DNA of 44,140 nt, from contig JAFZKH010000002.1 in NCBI GenBank assembly GCA_017553685.1, positions 1 to 44,140 on the forward strand, written 5' to 3'. Source of the stretch: Bacilli bacterium. Lineage in GTDB: Bacteria > Bacillota_I > Bacilli_A > RF39 > UBA660. The notes under the pieces were generated by a model that saw only the letters and a list, made by a program, of their open reading frames with translations, searched no databases and had not been told where the DNA came from. The translations under genes were made by a program, and so were the position numbers. Below are positions 24,529 to 32,804 of the stretch, in pieces; within the stretch, counting starts at the first letter, position 1, and each line of letters starts with the position of its first letter.

Positions 24529-24605
24529 GGCGATGTAGCTCAGTTGGCTAGAGCGTCCGGTTCATACCCGGAAGGTCGTGGGTTCGACCCCCTCCGTCGC
24601 TACCA
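24529..24605 (+). tRNA. tRNA-Met (CAT), elongator type
   Basis: 77 nt with encoded CCA. The D arm TAGCTCAGTTGGCTAGAGC, the anticodon stem-loop TCCGG-TTCATAC-CCGGA and the T arm GGGTTCGACCCC all fold. The acceptor GGCGATG pairs with CGTCGCT, with a G1-U72 pair. Position 1-72 and the overall sequence resemble Bacillus elongator tRNA-Met rather than initiator. Its 3' end has been used as an integration site (see 25120-25136). Confidence 0.95.
24589..24605 (+). repeat. attL: 17-bp tRNA 3' end
   Basis: CCCCTCCGTCGCTACCA, the last 17 bases of tRNA-Met, is repeated exactly at 25120-25136. Confidence 0.8.
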
Positions 24606-24615
24606 AATGCTTATT

Positions 24616-24640
24616 AACTCTTATTTTATAAGAGTTTTTA
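24616..24640 (+). terminator. Terminator after tRNA-Met
   Basis: AACTCTTAT pairs with ATAAGAGTT across TTT, followed by T-rich sequence. A related hairpin follows the second att copy. Confidence 0.85.
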
Positions 24641-24728
24641 TTTTGCACACTTAGTTTTACACTTAATAACATTCTTGCTAAAGTTTTATTTAACTCTAAC
24701 TGATTTGAATTTATACTTGCAAAATAGG

Positions 24729-25012
24729 GATTTACTTGATAAAATTAAAGACAAGGTAGAAAAATAAATGAAAAAATTGGTAAATCTAATCAAGAAACTA
24801 AAAAGAAAAATATTTCACAAGATATATCTATGGATGAATACAGATCCAGAGGGAACAATAGAGGACAAGAAGAAGTAGGTAATACTTCTTTTTCTTTGAG
24901 TAAAGATTCACAAGGTAGACAATTAACAGAAAATCAAAAAGAATACTTTAAAAACTCTAAATTAGCAAGTTTATTAGATTCCTTTTTCATAATTCCTCTA
25001 ATTTCACACTAA
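24729..25012 (+). pseudogene. Frameshifted fragment of a phage/ICE large protein
   Basis: Reading from 24729 gives DLLDKIKDKVEK then a stop at 24765. A shift of frame at the A run continues as INEKIGKSNQETKKK and joins the ORF from 24830 to 25012. The best clue is SLSKDSQGRQLTENQKEYFK at about residues 23-42 of that ORF. It resembles the linker (xLTxxQxxYFKxSK) that leads into catalytic domains of large phage or conjugative-element proteins. Here the sequence degenerates straight afterwards and stops inside the arm repeat. Probably a dead remnant; a functional 60-residue product is unlikely. Confidence 0.5.
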
Positions 25013-25024
25013 ATTCACACTAAA
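25003..25024 (+). repeat. Tandem TTCACACTAAA repeat (possible recombinase arm sites)
   Basis: Two perfect adjacent copies of an 11-bp unit about 95 bp inside the right att copy. Confidence 0.6.
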
Positions 25025-25119
25025 AACGACTAAAAAATACTAATAATAAGGAAGTAAAATATCACTAATTTCCTTTATTTTATGTGAAATCTCAGGATGA
25101 CAAGTAGTTAATGGTAGTT

Positions 25120-25136
25120 CCCCTCCGTCGCTACCA
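25120..25136 (+). repeat. attR: copy of the tRNA-Met 3' end
   Basis: Exact 17-bp copy of 24589-24605 outside any tRNA; the sequence before it does not fold as a tRNA. Confidence 0.8.
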
Positions 25137-25145
25137 TTTGTTAAT

Positions 25146-25175
25146 AAACTCTAACTATTGTTAGAGTTTTTATTT
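25146..25175 (+). terminator. Terminator downstream of attR
   Basis: AAACTCTAAC pairs with GTTAGAGTTT over TATT, then T-rich sequence. It is probably the original tRNA-Met terminator displaced by the insertion. Confidence 0.8.
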
Positions 25176-25252
25176 ACTTATTATTTTTATTAAAGTATAA
25201 TAAAAAATACTTTCTTATTTAATGGGATAAGAATATTTGAAGGAGAACATAG

Positions 25253-26542
25253 ATGGAAACAATTGAAAAACAACTATTAGATATTTCAAATAGTTTATTA
25301 GAAAATGAAGTTGCATTACAACTTGCAAAAGATATTATAAATGATCCATGTGCAACTATTAATAGTAAGACTAGGGCTAAACTAGAAGTATTAAGATTAA
25401 CAGGTGTTATTGATGAGCAAAGAAAGACAATTGCAAATTTAAAAACTGAACTTGTAAAAACAGCAGTAGAAATAATTAAACCTTATTTAAAAACAAAAGG
25501 TATTGATTTAGAAATTAATTCTCCTGAAGATACACTAGTTTTTTGGGTCGAAAAGAAAGAAGATACAATATGTTTATCATATTATCATTGTTATATTAAA
25601 CCTGTTGTAGATACTATAAAAAGAAAAGAGTTTGAAAGTATTTCGGGTACTATTGTATATGATGTAAATGGTAATGTATTAATTGACCGTATAGTTGGTG
25701 AAAAAGGAATGTCATATGCAAAAGATACTGGAAAAGCAGAGTATAAATATGTAGAACCAGGACATTCTTTAATTAGTGATGATTTAATCTTAATTAAGCG
25801 TGATAATACAGAAGATTATAATTTAATATCATATCATTTATATAGACGTGAAAATGGTAAATATAAATTAGTTCATGTATTTTCTAAAGCAGATAATGCT
25901 ATTTACAATGATAGTTTTGTATGTACACCATCAATGCTTGAAAATGGTGTAGTAGCATATAGTGGAAAACTATATAACATTAATGAAAAAAGATATCTTA
26001 ATGATCTTCAATTTAATAAAGTATGTGCATATGATTCATATAAATATATAGGACCATATTCATATGATAATAATGGTCCACATAAAGGATTATTAGAAAA
26101 ATTATCTGAAACATTAAAAGCACAATTAAAAGAAAATAATTTATTATATGGAGAAGTAATGTTACATACACCATATTATGAAAAACATAAAACAGGTAAT
26201 CCATCAGCATGGATTAAAACCCCTGTATTTGTATTACTAGATATGAATGGTAATATTGTTAGTGATTTATTTTTTGAATTAAAAAATGAAATTAGAAGAG
26301 TTAAAGTTGATAATGAATCATTTGATACAGTATTAAAAAATGTAGTTGAAAAAGAAGTCCTTGAAGCAAAAGAAAGAGAAGAAAGAATTAAAAGAAATAT
26401 ATACTATAGAAAGAAAGCTATGGATGAAAGAAGAGTAGAAGAAATGGTTTCATTTGTTAGTGATGTTTGTAATAAAAAATCAGATAAGTCTATGGTATTC
26501 TCTAGTAAAGCAAGTAGAAATAAAAAACAAAAGAGCGAATAA
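25253..26542 (+). CDS. Orphan 429-residue protein with helical ends
   Basis: I do not recognise this protein. The N-terminal ~85 residues are helical (two antiparallel charged helices), the middle (~90-330) is a beta-rich domain, with YDVNGNVLIDRIVG and VLLDMNGNIVSDLFF as WG/propeller-like strands. The C-terminal ~80 residues form a basic helix (LEAKEREERIKRNIYYRKKAMDERR, written here as its core) ending in a Lys/Ser tail. No TM or signal peptide. GAAGGAG precedes the ATG, a TATAAT box is at 25196-25201, and the leader is about 46 nt, longer than the local norm. It lies just outside the att scar. Confidence 0.7.
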   Translation: METIEKQLLDISNSLLENEVALQLAKDIINDPCATINSKTRAKLEVLRLTGVIDEQRKTIANLKTELVKTAVEIIKPYLKTKGIDLEINSPEDTLVFWVEKKEDTICLSYYHCYIKPVVDTIKRKEFESISGTIVYDVNGNVLIDRIVGEKGMSYAKDTGKAEYKYVEPGHSLISDDLILIKRDNTEDYNLISYHLYRRENGKYKLVHVFSKADNAIYNDSFVCTPSMLENGVVAYSGKLYNINEKRYLNDLQFNKVCAYDSYKYIGPYSYDNNGPHKGLLEKLSETLKAQLKENNLLYGEVMLHTPYYEKHKTGNPSAWIKTPVFVLLDMNGNIVSDLFFELKNEIRRVKVDNESFDTVLKNVVEKEVLEAKEREERIKRNIYYRKKAMDERRVEEMVSFVSDVCNKKSDKSMVFSSKASRNKKQKSE

Positions 26543-26553
26543 GCTCTTTTTTT
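26531..26553 (+). terminator. Intrinsic terminator
   Basis: AAGAGC pairs with GCTCTT over GAATAA (which contains the stop codon), then a T run. Confidence 0.8.
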
Positions 26554-26554
26554 A

Positions 26555-26563
26555 TGTTATAAT
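26555..26563 (+). promoter_or_regulatory. Extended -10 promoter (TGTTATAAT)
   Basis: Adjoins the terminator T run; 18 nt before the ATG at 26582. Confidence 0.7.
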
Positions 26564-26581
26564 TATATAGGTGATAATAAA

Positions 26582-27391
26582 ATGATATATATAATTACTA
26601 GTATAGTAATAGTTTTAATACTATTTATAATATATTGTTATTATGAAGATTTTAAAGTACAAAAGAATTATTTTGAAATAGAAGCCAAAGAAATAAAAAA
26701 AGATTATAAGATAATTCAAATATCAGATTTTCATAATGAAAAGAATAAATGGCTTCATAAACAAATAATAGAAATAATAAAAAAAGAAAAACCAAATATT
26801 ATAGTTATTACAGGTGATTTAATAGATATAGATGATATTAAGTATGCTAAAGTATTTATTGAAGAAATACATAATTTAGCTCCTATATACTATGCTCCTG
26901 GTAATCATGAATATTTATTTGGAGGCTATGAAGATTTAAGGAAAATATTAATAGATAATAATGTTAATGTATTAGAAAATAACTCTATTAAATTAGATAA
27001 TAATATTATTATTCATGGTATAAAAGATCCAATATCAGGTATGCCTAATGATGAAGATGATGTTATGAAAGAAAACTTAAATAGTTTAAAATTTACTGAT
27101 GATAAATATGATATTCTTTTATCACATAGACCTGAATACTTTGATATGTATACTGATTATAATGTTGATTTAGTATTTACTGGACATGCTCATGGAGGAC
27201 AATTTAGACTTCCTTTATTTGGTTCAATATTCTCACCAGATCAAGGATTACTTCCTAAATATGCAATGGGTATGCATATAGATAAAGGTACAAAAATGAT
27301 AGTAAGCAGAGGTCTTGGTAATTCAATGCAAGCATTTATAAGAATAAATAATAGACCTGAATTAATTATAGTTTCACTATTAAAAAAATAG
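26582..27391 (+). CDS. Membrane-anchored metallophosphoesterase (YkuE-like)
   Basis: 269 residues. One N-terminal TM helix (about 2-23) is followed by a calcineurin-type phosphoesterase domain: ISDFHNE, ITGDLID, APGNHEY, LLSHRPEYFD and FTGHAHGGQFRLPLFG. These are the metal and phosphate ligands in order. The C-terminal GQFRLP...GLLPKY segment is typical of the YkuE/YaeI branch, which includes lipid headgroup phosphodiesterases. The catalytic domain is probably outside the membrane or facing it. AGGTGAT precedes the ATG. Confidence 0.88.
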   Translation: MIYIITSIVIVLILFIIYCYYEDFKVQKNYFEIEAKEIKKDYKIIQISDFHNEKNKWLHKQIIEIIKKEKPNIIVITGDLIDIDDIKYAKVFIEEIHNLAPIYYAPGNHEYLFGGYEDLRKILIDNNVNVLENNSIKLDNNIIIHGIKDPISGMPNDEDDVMKENLNSLKFTDDKYDILLSHRPEYFDMYTDYNVDLVFTGHAHGGQFRLPLFGSIFSPDQGLLPKYAMGMHIDKGTKMIVSRGLGNSMQAFIRINNRPELIIVSLLKK

Positions 27392-27408
27392 TGGAACTTT
27401 TTATTTTT
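27370..27408 (+). terminator. Intrinsic terminator overlapping gene end
   Basis: AGTTTCACTATT pairs with AATAGTGGAACT (one G-U) across a poly-A loop, then T-rich sequence. The 5' arm encodes the last residues of the phosphoesterase. Confidence 0.75.
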
Positions 27409-27435
27409 TAATCAATATAATATATAGGTGTTATT

Positions 27436-29625
27436 ATGTTAGAATTAAAAAATATATGTAAGAGTTACCATTCTAATGGTATATATGAAATTGCTTTAAA
27501 AAATATTAATTTAAAATTACCTCAAACAGGTCTTATATCAGTAGTAGGTAAATCTGGGTCCGGTAAAACCACACTTCTAAATATAATAGGAGCTCTAGAT
27601 AATAGTGATTTTGGAGAACTTATTGTTGATAATAAGAATATTAGAGATTTTAATGATGAAGAACTTGATAGTTACAGAAATAAATATATTAGTTTTATAT
27701 TTCAAAACTATAACTTAATAGATCATATGTCAGTGTTAGATAATATTAAACTTAAAAGGACTATATCTAATGATGATGAAAATGTAGTTATATATGATTC
27801 TGAAGAAGCATTAAAGAAAGTGGGTTTATATAAATATAAGAATAAATTACCTATATATTTATCTGGTGGAGAAAGACAAAGAGTAGCTATAGCAAGGGCT
27901 ATTTCATCTGATTCAAAGATTATTTTATGTGATGAACCAACAGGAGCCCTAGATCATAAAACAGGAATAGAAATACTAAATATTTTAAAAGAATTATCTA
28001 AAGAGAAATTAGTAATTATGGTTACTCATAATTTAGAACTTGCTAAGAAGTATTCAAATAGAATTATTACTATGGAAGATGGAGAAATAATTAGTGATGT
28101 AGGTAAAGATATAAAAGATGATATAGAAGAGTTTAAGATTACTAAGAATAAATTAAATATAAAAACTATAATTAAATTAGCTTATAGTAATCTTAAACTT
28201 AAGAAAAAAAGAAATATATTACTTGCTTTAACATCTTCGATTGGTATAGTGGGAATATCTATTATTTTATCTATTTCTAATGTATTTAATGATAGTTTAG
28301 ATGATTATGAAAAATATATTTCTAGTAGAGTTCCTATAATAATATCATCATATAAAGAAGAGAAAAGTAACAAGAAATATAGTGATTCTAAAATAATAAA
28401 TATTAGTAATAGTGAATCCAGTAATTATATAAATAAAACATTTATTAATTACTTTAATGATATTAATAAAGATGATATAGAGTCTACTAAATATAATTAT
28501 TTAATTAAATTAAATATAATTGGAAAAGATAATAATTACTTTGAAATAGATAATAGTTTATTTAGTACTATTCCAAATAATATTAAAGATAATTATGATT
28601 TAGTAGAAGGTAGATTACCATCTAAATATAATGAGTTATTAGTAGAAATAAACCCTGATAATAGTATTTCTTCTTCAATATCAAAAGCACTTAATATTAA
28701 GAATAATAATTCTCTTGAAGACATTAATAGTAAAGAATTAAAACTTGTTTTAAATAATGATTATTATAGTAAACAAGATGATAGTTATATAGTTAAATCT
28801 ATTAATAAAGATATGTATGAGAATAAGAATAATATAACTTTAAAAGTAGTAGGAATTATAAAAGTAAAAAAAGATAAAATAGATGAAGTTAATTCATCTA
28901 ATATGATTTATTATATGGACTCTTTAGTTAATCAAGTAATAAGCACTAATAAATCATCTGATATAGTTAATAGTCAAAAAAGTAAGAATATTAATTTAAT
29001 TACTAAAGAGTCATTAAATGAAAAAGAAAAGAATGAATTACTTTGTTACCTAGGATCTGATAAATGTATTAATAGTATTTTAATATATCCAAAATCATTT
29101 GAATCAAAAGATAATATTATTAATTATATAGATAAATATAATAATGATTATATAAATAATAAAGTAAGTGTAATTGATGAATCTAAAACACTATATGATA
29201 TGTCTATTAAAATAATAGATATTATTACTACAGTACTTGTATTTTTTTCATCTATATCTTTATTTGTATCATCTATTATGATTGGAATTATTACTTATAT
29301 TTCAGTTTTAGAAAGAAAAAAAGAAATAGGTATTCTTAGGAGTATGGGAGTTAGTAAAAGAAATATTAAATATTTGTTTATATGTGAAAATATGATACTT
29401 GGTTTTATATCAGGTATTACAGGTATATTTATTTCTATTATATTATCTGGTCCCATTAATATAATTACTAAAGAATTATTAGAGTCCTCTAATATATATA
29501 CAATGAGATTAGGAGATGATTTACTCTTAATAATATTAAGTATGTTACTTGGTATGATAGGAGCCTATATACCATCTAAAAAAGCTTCTAAAGAGAATGT
29601 AATTACTTCTCTTGAAAATAACTAA
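27436..29625 (+). CDS. MacB-like ABC transporter (ATPase fused to FtsX permease)
   Basis: 729 residues. The N-terminal ATPase (1-225) has Walker A GKSGSGKTT (38-46), Q-loop around Q90, signature LSGGERQR (142-149) and Walker B ILCDEPTGALD (163-173). One TM helix follows (about 257-277), then a ~310-residue extracellular Ser/Asn/Asp-rich domain, and three C-terminal TM helices with the FtsX signature (ERKKEIGILRSMGVSKRNI). This is the MacB/LolCD-type mechanotransmission fold, which in Gram-positives is used in peptide export or antimicrobial-peptide sensing. Unlike BceAB, both parts are in one chain. No two-component system or accessory gene is adjacent. AGGTGTT precedes the ATG. Confidence 0.9.
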   Translation: MLELKNICKSYHSNGIYEIALKNINLKLPQTGLISVVGKSGSGKTTLLNIIGALDNSDFGELIVDNKNIRDFNDEELDSYRNKYISFIFQNYNLIDHMSVLDNIKLKRTISNDDENVVIYDSEEALKKVGLYKYKNKLPIYLSGGERQRVAIARAISSDSKIILCDEPTGALDHKTGIEILNILKELSKEKLVIMVTHNLELAKKYSNRIITMEDGEIISDVGKDIKDDIEEFKITKNKLNIKTIIKLAYSNLKLKKKRNILLALTSSIGIVGISIILSISNVFNDSLDDYEKYISSRVPIIISSYKEEKSNKKYSDSKIINISNSESSNYINKTFINYFNDINKDDIESTKYNYLIKLNIIGKDNNYFEIDNSLFSTIPNNIKDNYDLVEGRLPSKYNELLVEINPDNSISSSISKALNIKNNNSLEDINSKELKLVLNNDYYSKQDDSYIVKSINKDMYENKNNITLKVVGIIKVKKDKIDEVNSSNMIYYMDSLVNQVISTNKSSDIVNSQKSKNINLITKESLNEKEKNELLCYLGSDKCINSILIYPKSFESKDNIINYIDKYNNDYINNKVSVIDESKTLYDMSIKIIDIITTVLVFFSSISLFVSSIMIGIITYISVLERKKEIGILRSMGVSKRNIKYLFICENMILGFISGITGIFISIILSGPINIITKELLESSNIYTMRLGDDLLLIILSMLLGMIGAYIPSKKASKENVITSLENN

Positions 29626-29664
29626 TTAATAATATAGAATATAGTTATATAAGGGTGTGAGGTT

Positions 29665-30762
29665 ATGGCAAAGAAAAGTATGATTCCGGGTAATACTAAT
29701 AATATGCTTTATAAGATATTATGTAATTACGTATCAAATATAAATAACCTTACTACAACTGCGGTTTTTTATGATTTATCAGATAAATATCAAAGAGAAA
29801 GAAGATTAATAAAAAGAGATAGTGAAAAATTAACTTTTCTAGATAAAGTATATAAGGGAATTAAAAAGATTAATACTAAATTATTTGAAAGATCTAGATT
29901 ATTAGATAAAATGGAAAGATTAGAATTAGTAGAAAGAATCTTTTCAGAAGAAGTATTTAAAGTTAATAATTTTACTTGGAGAGTAGTAATTAAAAGTAAT
30001 GATAATTATGATAGTAAAGAAATATTATCTAATGCACTTGAATCTTATGATGATTTTATGGCTGCTATTAATTTAGGAATAATAACTATATTAGGTAATG
30101 TAAAAATACATAATGAGATATTATATCCAACTGATTATTTAAATAGTATATTAATAGAAAGATTAAAAAATCATAGTGTTACTTTTTCTACTTATAATCC
30201 AGATATTGGTGATTTATCAGATGAAGCACAATCAGATATAATTGAGGAATATGCTTATATACTTGCAGGACAAGTACCACCAAATATGTTTGAAGAAGAT
30301 TTAAATGTTAGTGCAAATGATGATGTAGAATATTTTCTTTATGAATATTATTTAGAATTAAGAAAGATAGTTTTAAGATTATTTAATGCATATTTATATA
30401 TAGAAAAAATGGGTAAAGATCCTAGTAAATTAGAAAGAGATGATATTATTTATTTAAATCTTGCTTTCCATTATTTTACTTTAAGTGATGAAATGGAAGA
30501 GGTTAGAATAGAAGATGATTTTGCAACAGAATATGCATTACTACCTACATTTTATAAATTTTATTTTAATGGATTAGTAAAACTAATGTTAGTATCTGTT
30601 AATGAAAAAGATGAGTTTGATGAATTAAATGAGGAAAAGAGAAAATCTAATCAAACTGTTATAACTGAGTCAAATGATAATATAGATTCTGAAATAATAG
30701 ATTTTAATGATTTGACACATAAATTGTTATTACAATTAAAAAAACATAATAATAATCAATAA
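29665..30762 (+). CDS. Orphan helical protein, 365 residues
   Basis: Not recognised. Almost entirely helical and strongly charged, with a basic first third (SDKYQRERRLIKRDSEK) and an acidic last third. There is no TM, signal or catalytic motif I can defend. It could be a cytosolic structural or adaptor protein. It starts 39 nt after the ABC-FtsX gene with GGGTGTGAGG nearby and is followed 34 nt later by a second orphan gene with its own -10 box, so the pair may be a unit. Confidence 0.65.
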   Translation: MAKKSMIPGNTNNMLYKILCNYVSNINNLTTTAVFYDLSDKYQRERRLIKRDSEKLTFLDKVYKGIKKINTKLFERSRLLDKMERLELVERIFSEEVFKVNNFTWRVVIKSNDNYDSKEILSNALESYDDFMAAINLGIITILGNVKIHNEILYPTDYLNSILIERLKNHSVTFSTYNPDIGDLSDEAQSDIIEEYAYILAGQVPPNMFEEDLNVSANDDVEYFLYEYYLELRKIVLRLFNAYLYIEKMGKDPSKLERDDIIYLNLAFHYFTLSDEMEEVRIEDDFATEYALLPTFYKFYFNGLVKLMLVSVNEKDEFDELNEEKRKSNQTVITESNDNIDSEIIDFNDLTHKLLLQLKKHNNNQ

Positions 30763-30764
30763 TG

Positions 30765-30773
30765 TGGTATAAT
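30765..30773 (+). promoter_or_regulatory. Extended -10 promoter (TGGTATAAT)
   Basis: 24 nt before the ATG of the next orphan gene, with AGAGGTGAT between. Confidence 0.65.
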
Positions 30774-30796
30774 ACAAATAATAGAGGTGATATAAA

Positions 30797-31519
30797 ATGG
30801 ATTATATAACTGCAGCAGCAATTTATGATACTTATCTATACAATTTAAATAGAGGTAATGGTTTTTCGTTACAAGAAATATTTTTTACATATTATCAAAG
30901 TAAGGGAATTGATCCTTCTAAAAGAGAAGATGATTTTATAAAATTTACAAGTATGATAAATGAAGCTCAAGAAGCAGGAAAAAGACTTGAAGAAATTTCT
31001 AAATATTTACAACATAGACATTTCGAAGAGGCTGAAAAGGAATCTAAAAGAGAAGAAACTATTGTAACTATGGAAGATGAAAATGGTAATACTACTGGTG
31101 TAAAAATAGAAAGTAATGCATTTGATCCAAGTGGTAAAACAAATATTTCTAGCAAATTAGGATCAGGTGATTTTGAATTCAATGATGAAAGTACAAAATA
31201 TCTAAATCAAGCAAAAGAAGATGCTTTAAGTGATTCTCTTATTGCTGGTAAAGCAGCAGATAGAAAAGCTGAAGATGATAATAAAGCAGGAAAAGAACAT
31301 ATTGGAACTCGTGATGTTATTGATATACCAGAACCTTTAATTGTTGGAGAACCTGTAGATACTTTAAATCAGGGAGTAGATTCACAAAATGTTCCAACAT
31401 TTGAAGAATCAAGTGCACCAGCATCAATAGATAATATTAATGATCCAAATAATTTTACATTTGGTGATGATGATAATGGACCAGATAATCAAGAACCTGA
31501 TAATGGATTAAGTTTCTAA
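30797..31519 (+). CDS. Orphan acidic protein, 240 residues
   Basis: Not recognised. An N-terminal helical part of ~80 residues (YDTYLYNLNRGNGFSLQEIF, then a KRLEEISKYL helix) is followed by a long low-complexity, acidic, presumably disordered tail rich in Asp, Asn, Pro and Gly (for example FTFGDDDNGPDNQEPDNG). No TM or signal. The split between a folded head and disordered acidic tail suggests a scaffold or binding protein; this is inference. AGAGGTGAT precedes the ATG and a bidirectional terminator follows. Confidence 0.65.
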   Translation: MDYITAAAIYDTYLYNLNRGNGFSLQEIFFTYYQSKGIDPSKREDDFIKFTSMINEAQEAGKRLEEISKYLQHRHFEEAEKESKREETIVTMEDENGNTTGVKIESNAFDPSGKTNISSKLGSGDFEFNDESTKYLNQAKEDALSDSLIAGKAADRKAEDDNKAGKEHIGTRDVIDIPEPLIVGEPVDTLNQGVDSQNVPTFEESSAPASIDNINDPNNFTFGDDDNGPDNQEPDNGLSF

Positions 31520-31523
31520 AAAT

Positions 31524-31552
31524 AAAAGACATTCAATGAATGTCTTTTTTAT
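31524..31552. terminator. Bidirectional intrinsic terminator
   Basis: AAAAGACATTC pairs with GAATGTCTTTT over AAT. It ends the acidic-protein gene and the converging GH25 gene. Confidence 0.9.
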
Positions 31553-32742
31553 TTTATATAATAAATATCTATATCTACGTCTCCTGATATTCCATCTATT
31601 CTACCGGTATTAGTTTTTTGCCATAATATATAATCACCTTGATAATTAGTATTAGATGTATAATGAGCAAGCCATACAGGATACTCATCTTCATTAGGCC
31701 ATACATGTTCTAAATACCATTTAGATGAATATAACATAGTATCATATCCTTCTTTTTTAAGTTCATCTCTAAATGCATTAATACTTGATTCTAAATCATG
31801 TAAATTAATACTATATTGTTTTAATTCTCCCCAATTTTCAAAGTCATATGCTACTGGAAAATCTAATTTTTCTTTATTTAAATATTTAATAGTTTCTTTA
31901 GCATGTTCTTTTGCCATTTCAGGATTTATTGCACTGGTATAAACATATACACCAATTTTTAAACCAGCTTCTTTAGCATCTTTTAAATATCTATCATAAT
32001 AAACATCTTTTGATATTTCAGCATCTACGTCTGAATGTATACCAATTCTCATAATAACAAATTCACAACCAGCTTCTTTTACTTTTTTAAAATCAATTGT
32101 TTCCTGCCATCTACTTACATCTATACCAATCATAGTATTTTCGCTTTTATATTTTCTAACTTCATCTTCAAAGTAATCATAATCATCTTCATAATAACTA
32201 TATGAACTAGATGATTTTGGTAATTCATTAACTATATTTAATGTAAAATCTTCTTCTATAAAATTATCACTTTGATCATTTATTTTATACTTTAAATAAT
32301 ATTTACCAGTTTTAGTTGAATCATAATCTCCTTCAATAGAGCATATTGGAGTTCTAGAATAATTATCTATATAATTAGTATTATCACATAAATCAAATTC
32401 ACTATTAACAAGGTAAGTAACATTTGATTTAGATCCAAGCATTATTGGAGCCTCATCATCAATAACATTATATTTAATCTTATATAAGTATTTTCTTCTT
32501 CCGTATTTATATGAAACTTCTACTTCTTTTTCACCAATATCTTCAGTATCTAATGTTTTATTTTTACTAAGTATTTCTACGTTATTATCTCCAATTAAAT
32601 CATATAATTTACCTTCATTGCTATATACTTTATATTCCATTTCATTTGTATTTATATAAGCATCTTTAGGCATTTCATATTTATCATATGAACATCCACA
32701 AAGAAGAAATATAAAGGTTAACATTATTATTCTTTTTTTCAT
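31549..32742 (-). CDS. GH25 (lysozyme-type) cell-wall hydrolase, lipoprotein
   Basis: 397 residues. A lipoprotein signal ends in LLCGC (C17; Cys at -2 is unusual but tolerated). Residues ~20-170 contain two beta-sandwich modules, of which the second (DDEAPIMLGSKSNVTYLVN) resembles the DUF5011/Ig-like domain common in surface proteins. The C-terminal ~200 residues are glycoside hydrolase family 25: GIDVSRWQ (catalytic Asp at the strand end), VIMRIG, YVYTSA, the AYDFENW acidic pair and YPVWLAHYT. The predicted activity is hydrolysis of the peptidoglycan MurNAc-GlcNAc bond. The lipid anchor would hold it at the membrane outer face. Confidence 0.88.
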   Translation of the reverse strand: MKKRIIMLTFIFLLCGCSYDKYEMPKDAYINTNEMEYKVYSNEGKLYDLIGDNNVEILSKNKTLDTEDIGEKEVEVSYKYGRRKYLYKIKYNVIDDEAPIMLGSKSNVTYLVNSEFDLCDNTNYIDNYSRTPICSIEGDYDSTKTGKYYLKYKINDQSDNFIEEDFTLNIVNELPKSSSSYSYYEDDYDYFEDEVRKYKSENTMIGIDVSRWQETIDFKKVKEAGCEFVIMRIGIHSDVDAEISKDVYYDRYLKDAKEAGLKIGVYVYTSAINPEMAKEHAKETIKYLNKEKLDFPVAYDFENWGELKQYSINLHDLESSINAFRDELKKEGYDTMLYSSKWYLEHVWPNEDEYPVWLAHYTSNTNYQGDYILWQKTNTGRIDGISGDVDIDIYYIK

Positions 32743-32759
32743 ATTATCACCTATAATTC

Positions 32760-32768
32760 ATTATAACA
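32760..32768 (-). promoter_or_regulatory. Extended -10 promoter (TGTTATAAT) for GH25 gene
   Basis: On the minus strand, 17 nt before the GH25 start, with AGGTGAT between; it overlaps the spacing of the divergent flavoprotein promoter. Confidence 0.65.
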
Positions 32769-32772
32769 AATA

Positions 32773-32781
32773 TGATATAAT
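32773..32781 (+). promoter_or_regulatory. Extended -10 promoter (TGATATAAT) for the flavoprotein operon
   Basis: 23 nt before the ATG at 32805; separated by 4 nt from the divergent promoter at 32760-32768. Confidence 0.65.
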
Positions 32782-32804
32782 ATATCTAGTTTGAAGGTGA
32801 TTCT

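Larger units (their letters stand above)
24606..25136 (+). mobile_element. Decayed integrated element at tRNA-Met
   Basis: 531 nt lie between the two 17-bp copies of the tRNA 3' end. No integrase remains. Near the right end there is a perfect tandem of TTCACACTAAA (25003-25024), and near the left end a related GCACACTTAGTTTTACACTTA (24645-24665). These look like arm-type sites of a tyrosine recombinase. A degenerate ORF fragment lies in the middle. The remainder to 25252 holds a terminator and a promoter for the next gene. Confidence 0.65.

Noticed and set aside
24830-25012. Functional small protein in the att scar
   Set aside because: The frame continues upstream without a start, joins another frame by an apparent frameshift and ends inside an arm repeat, all signs of decay.
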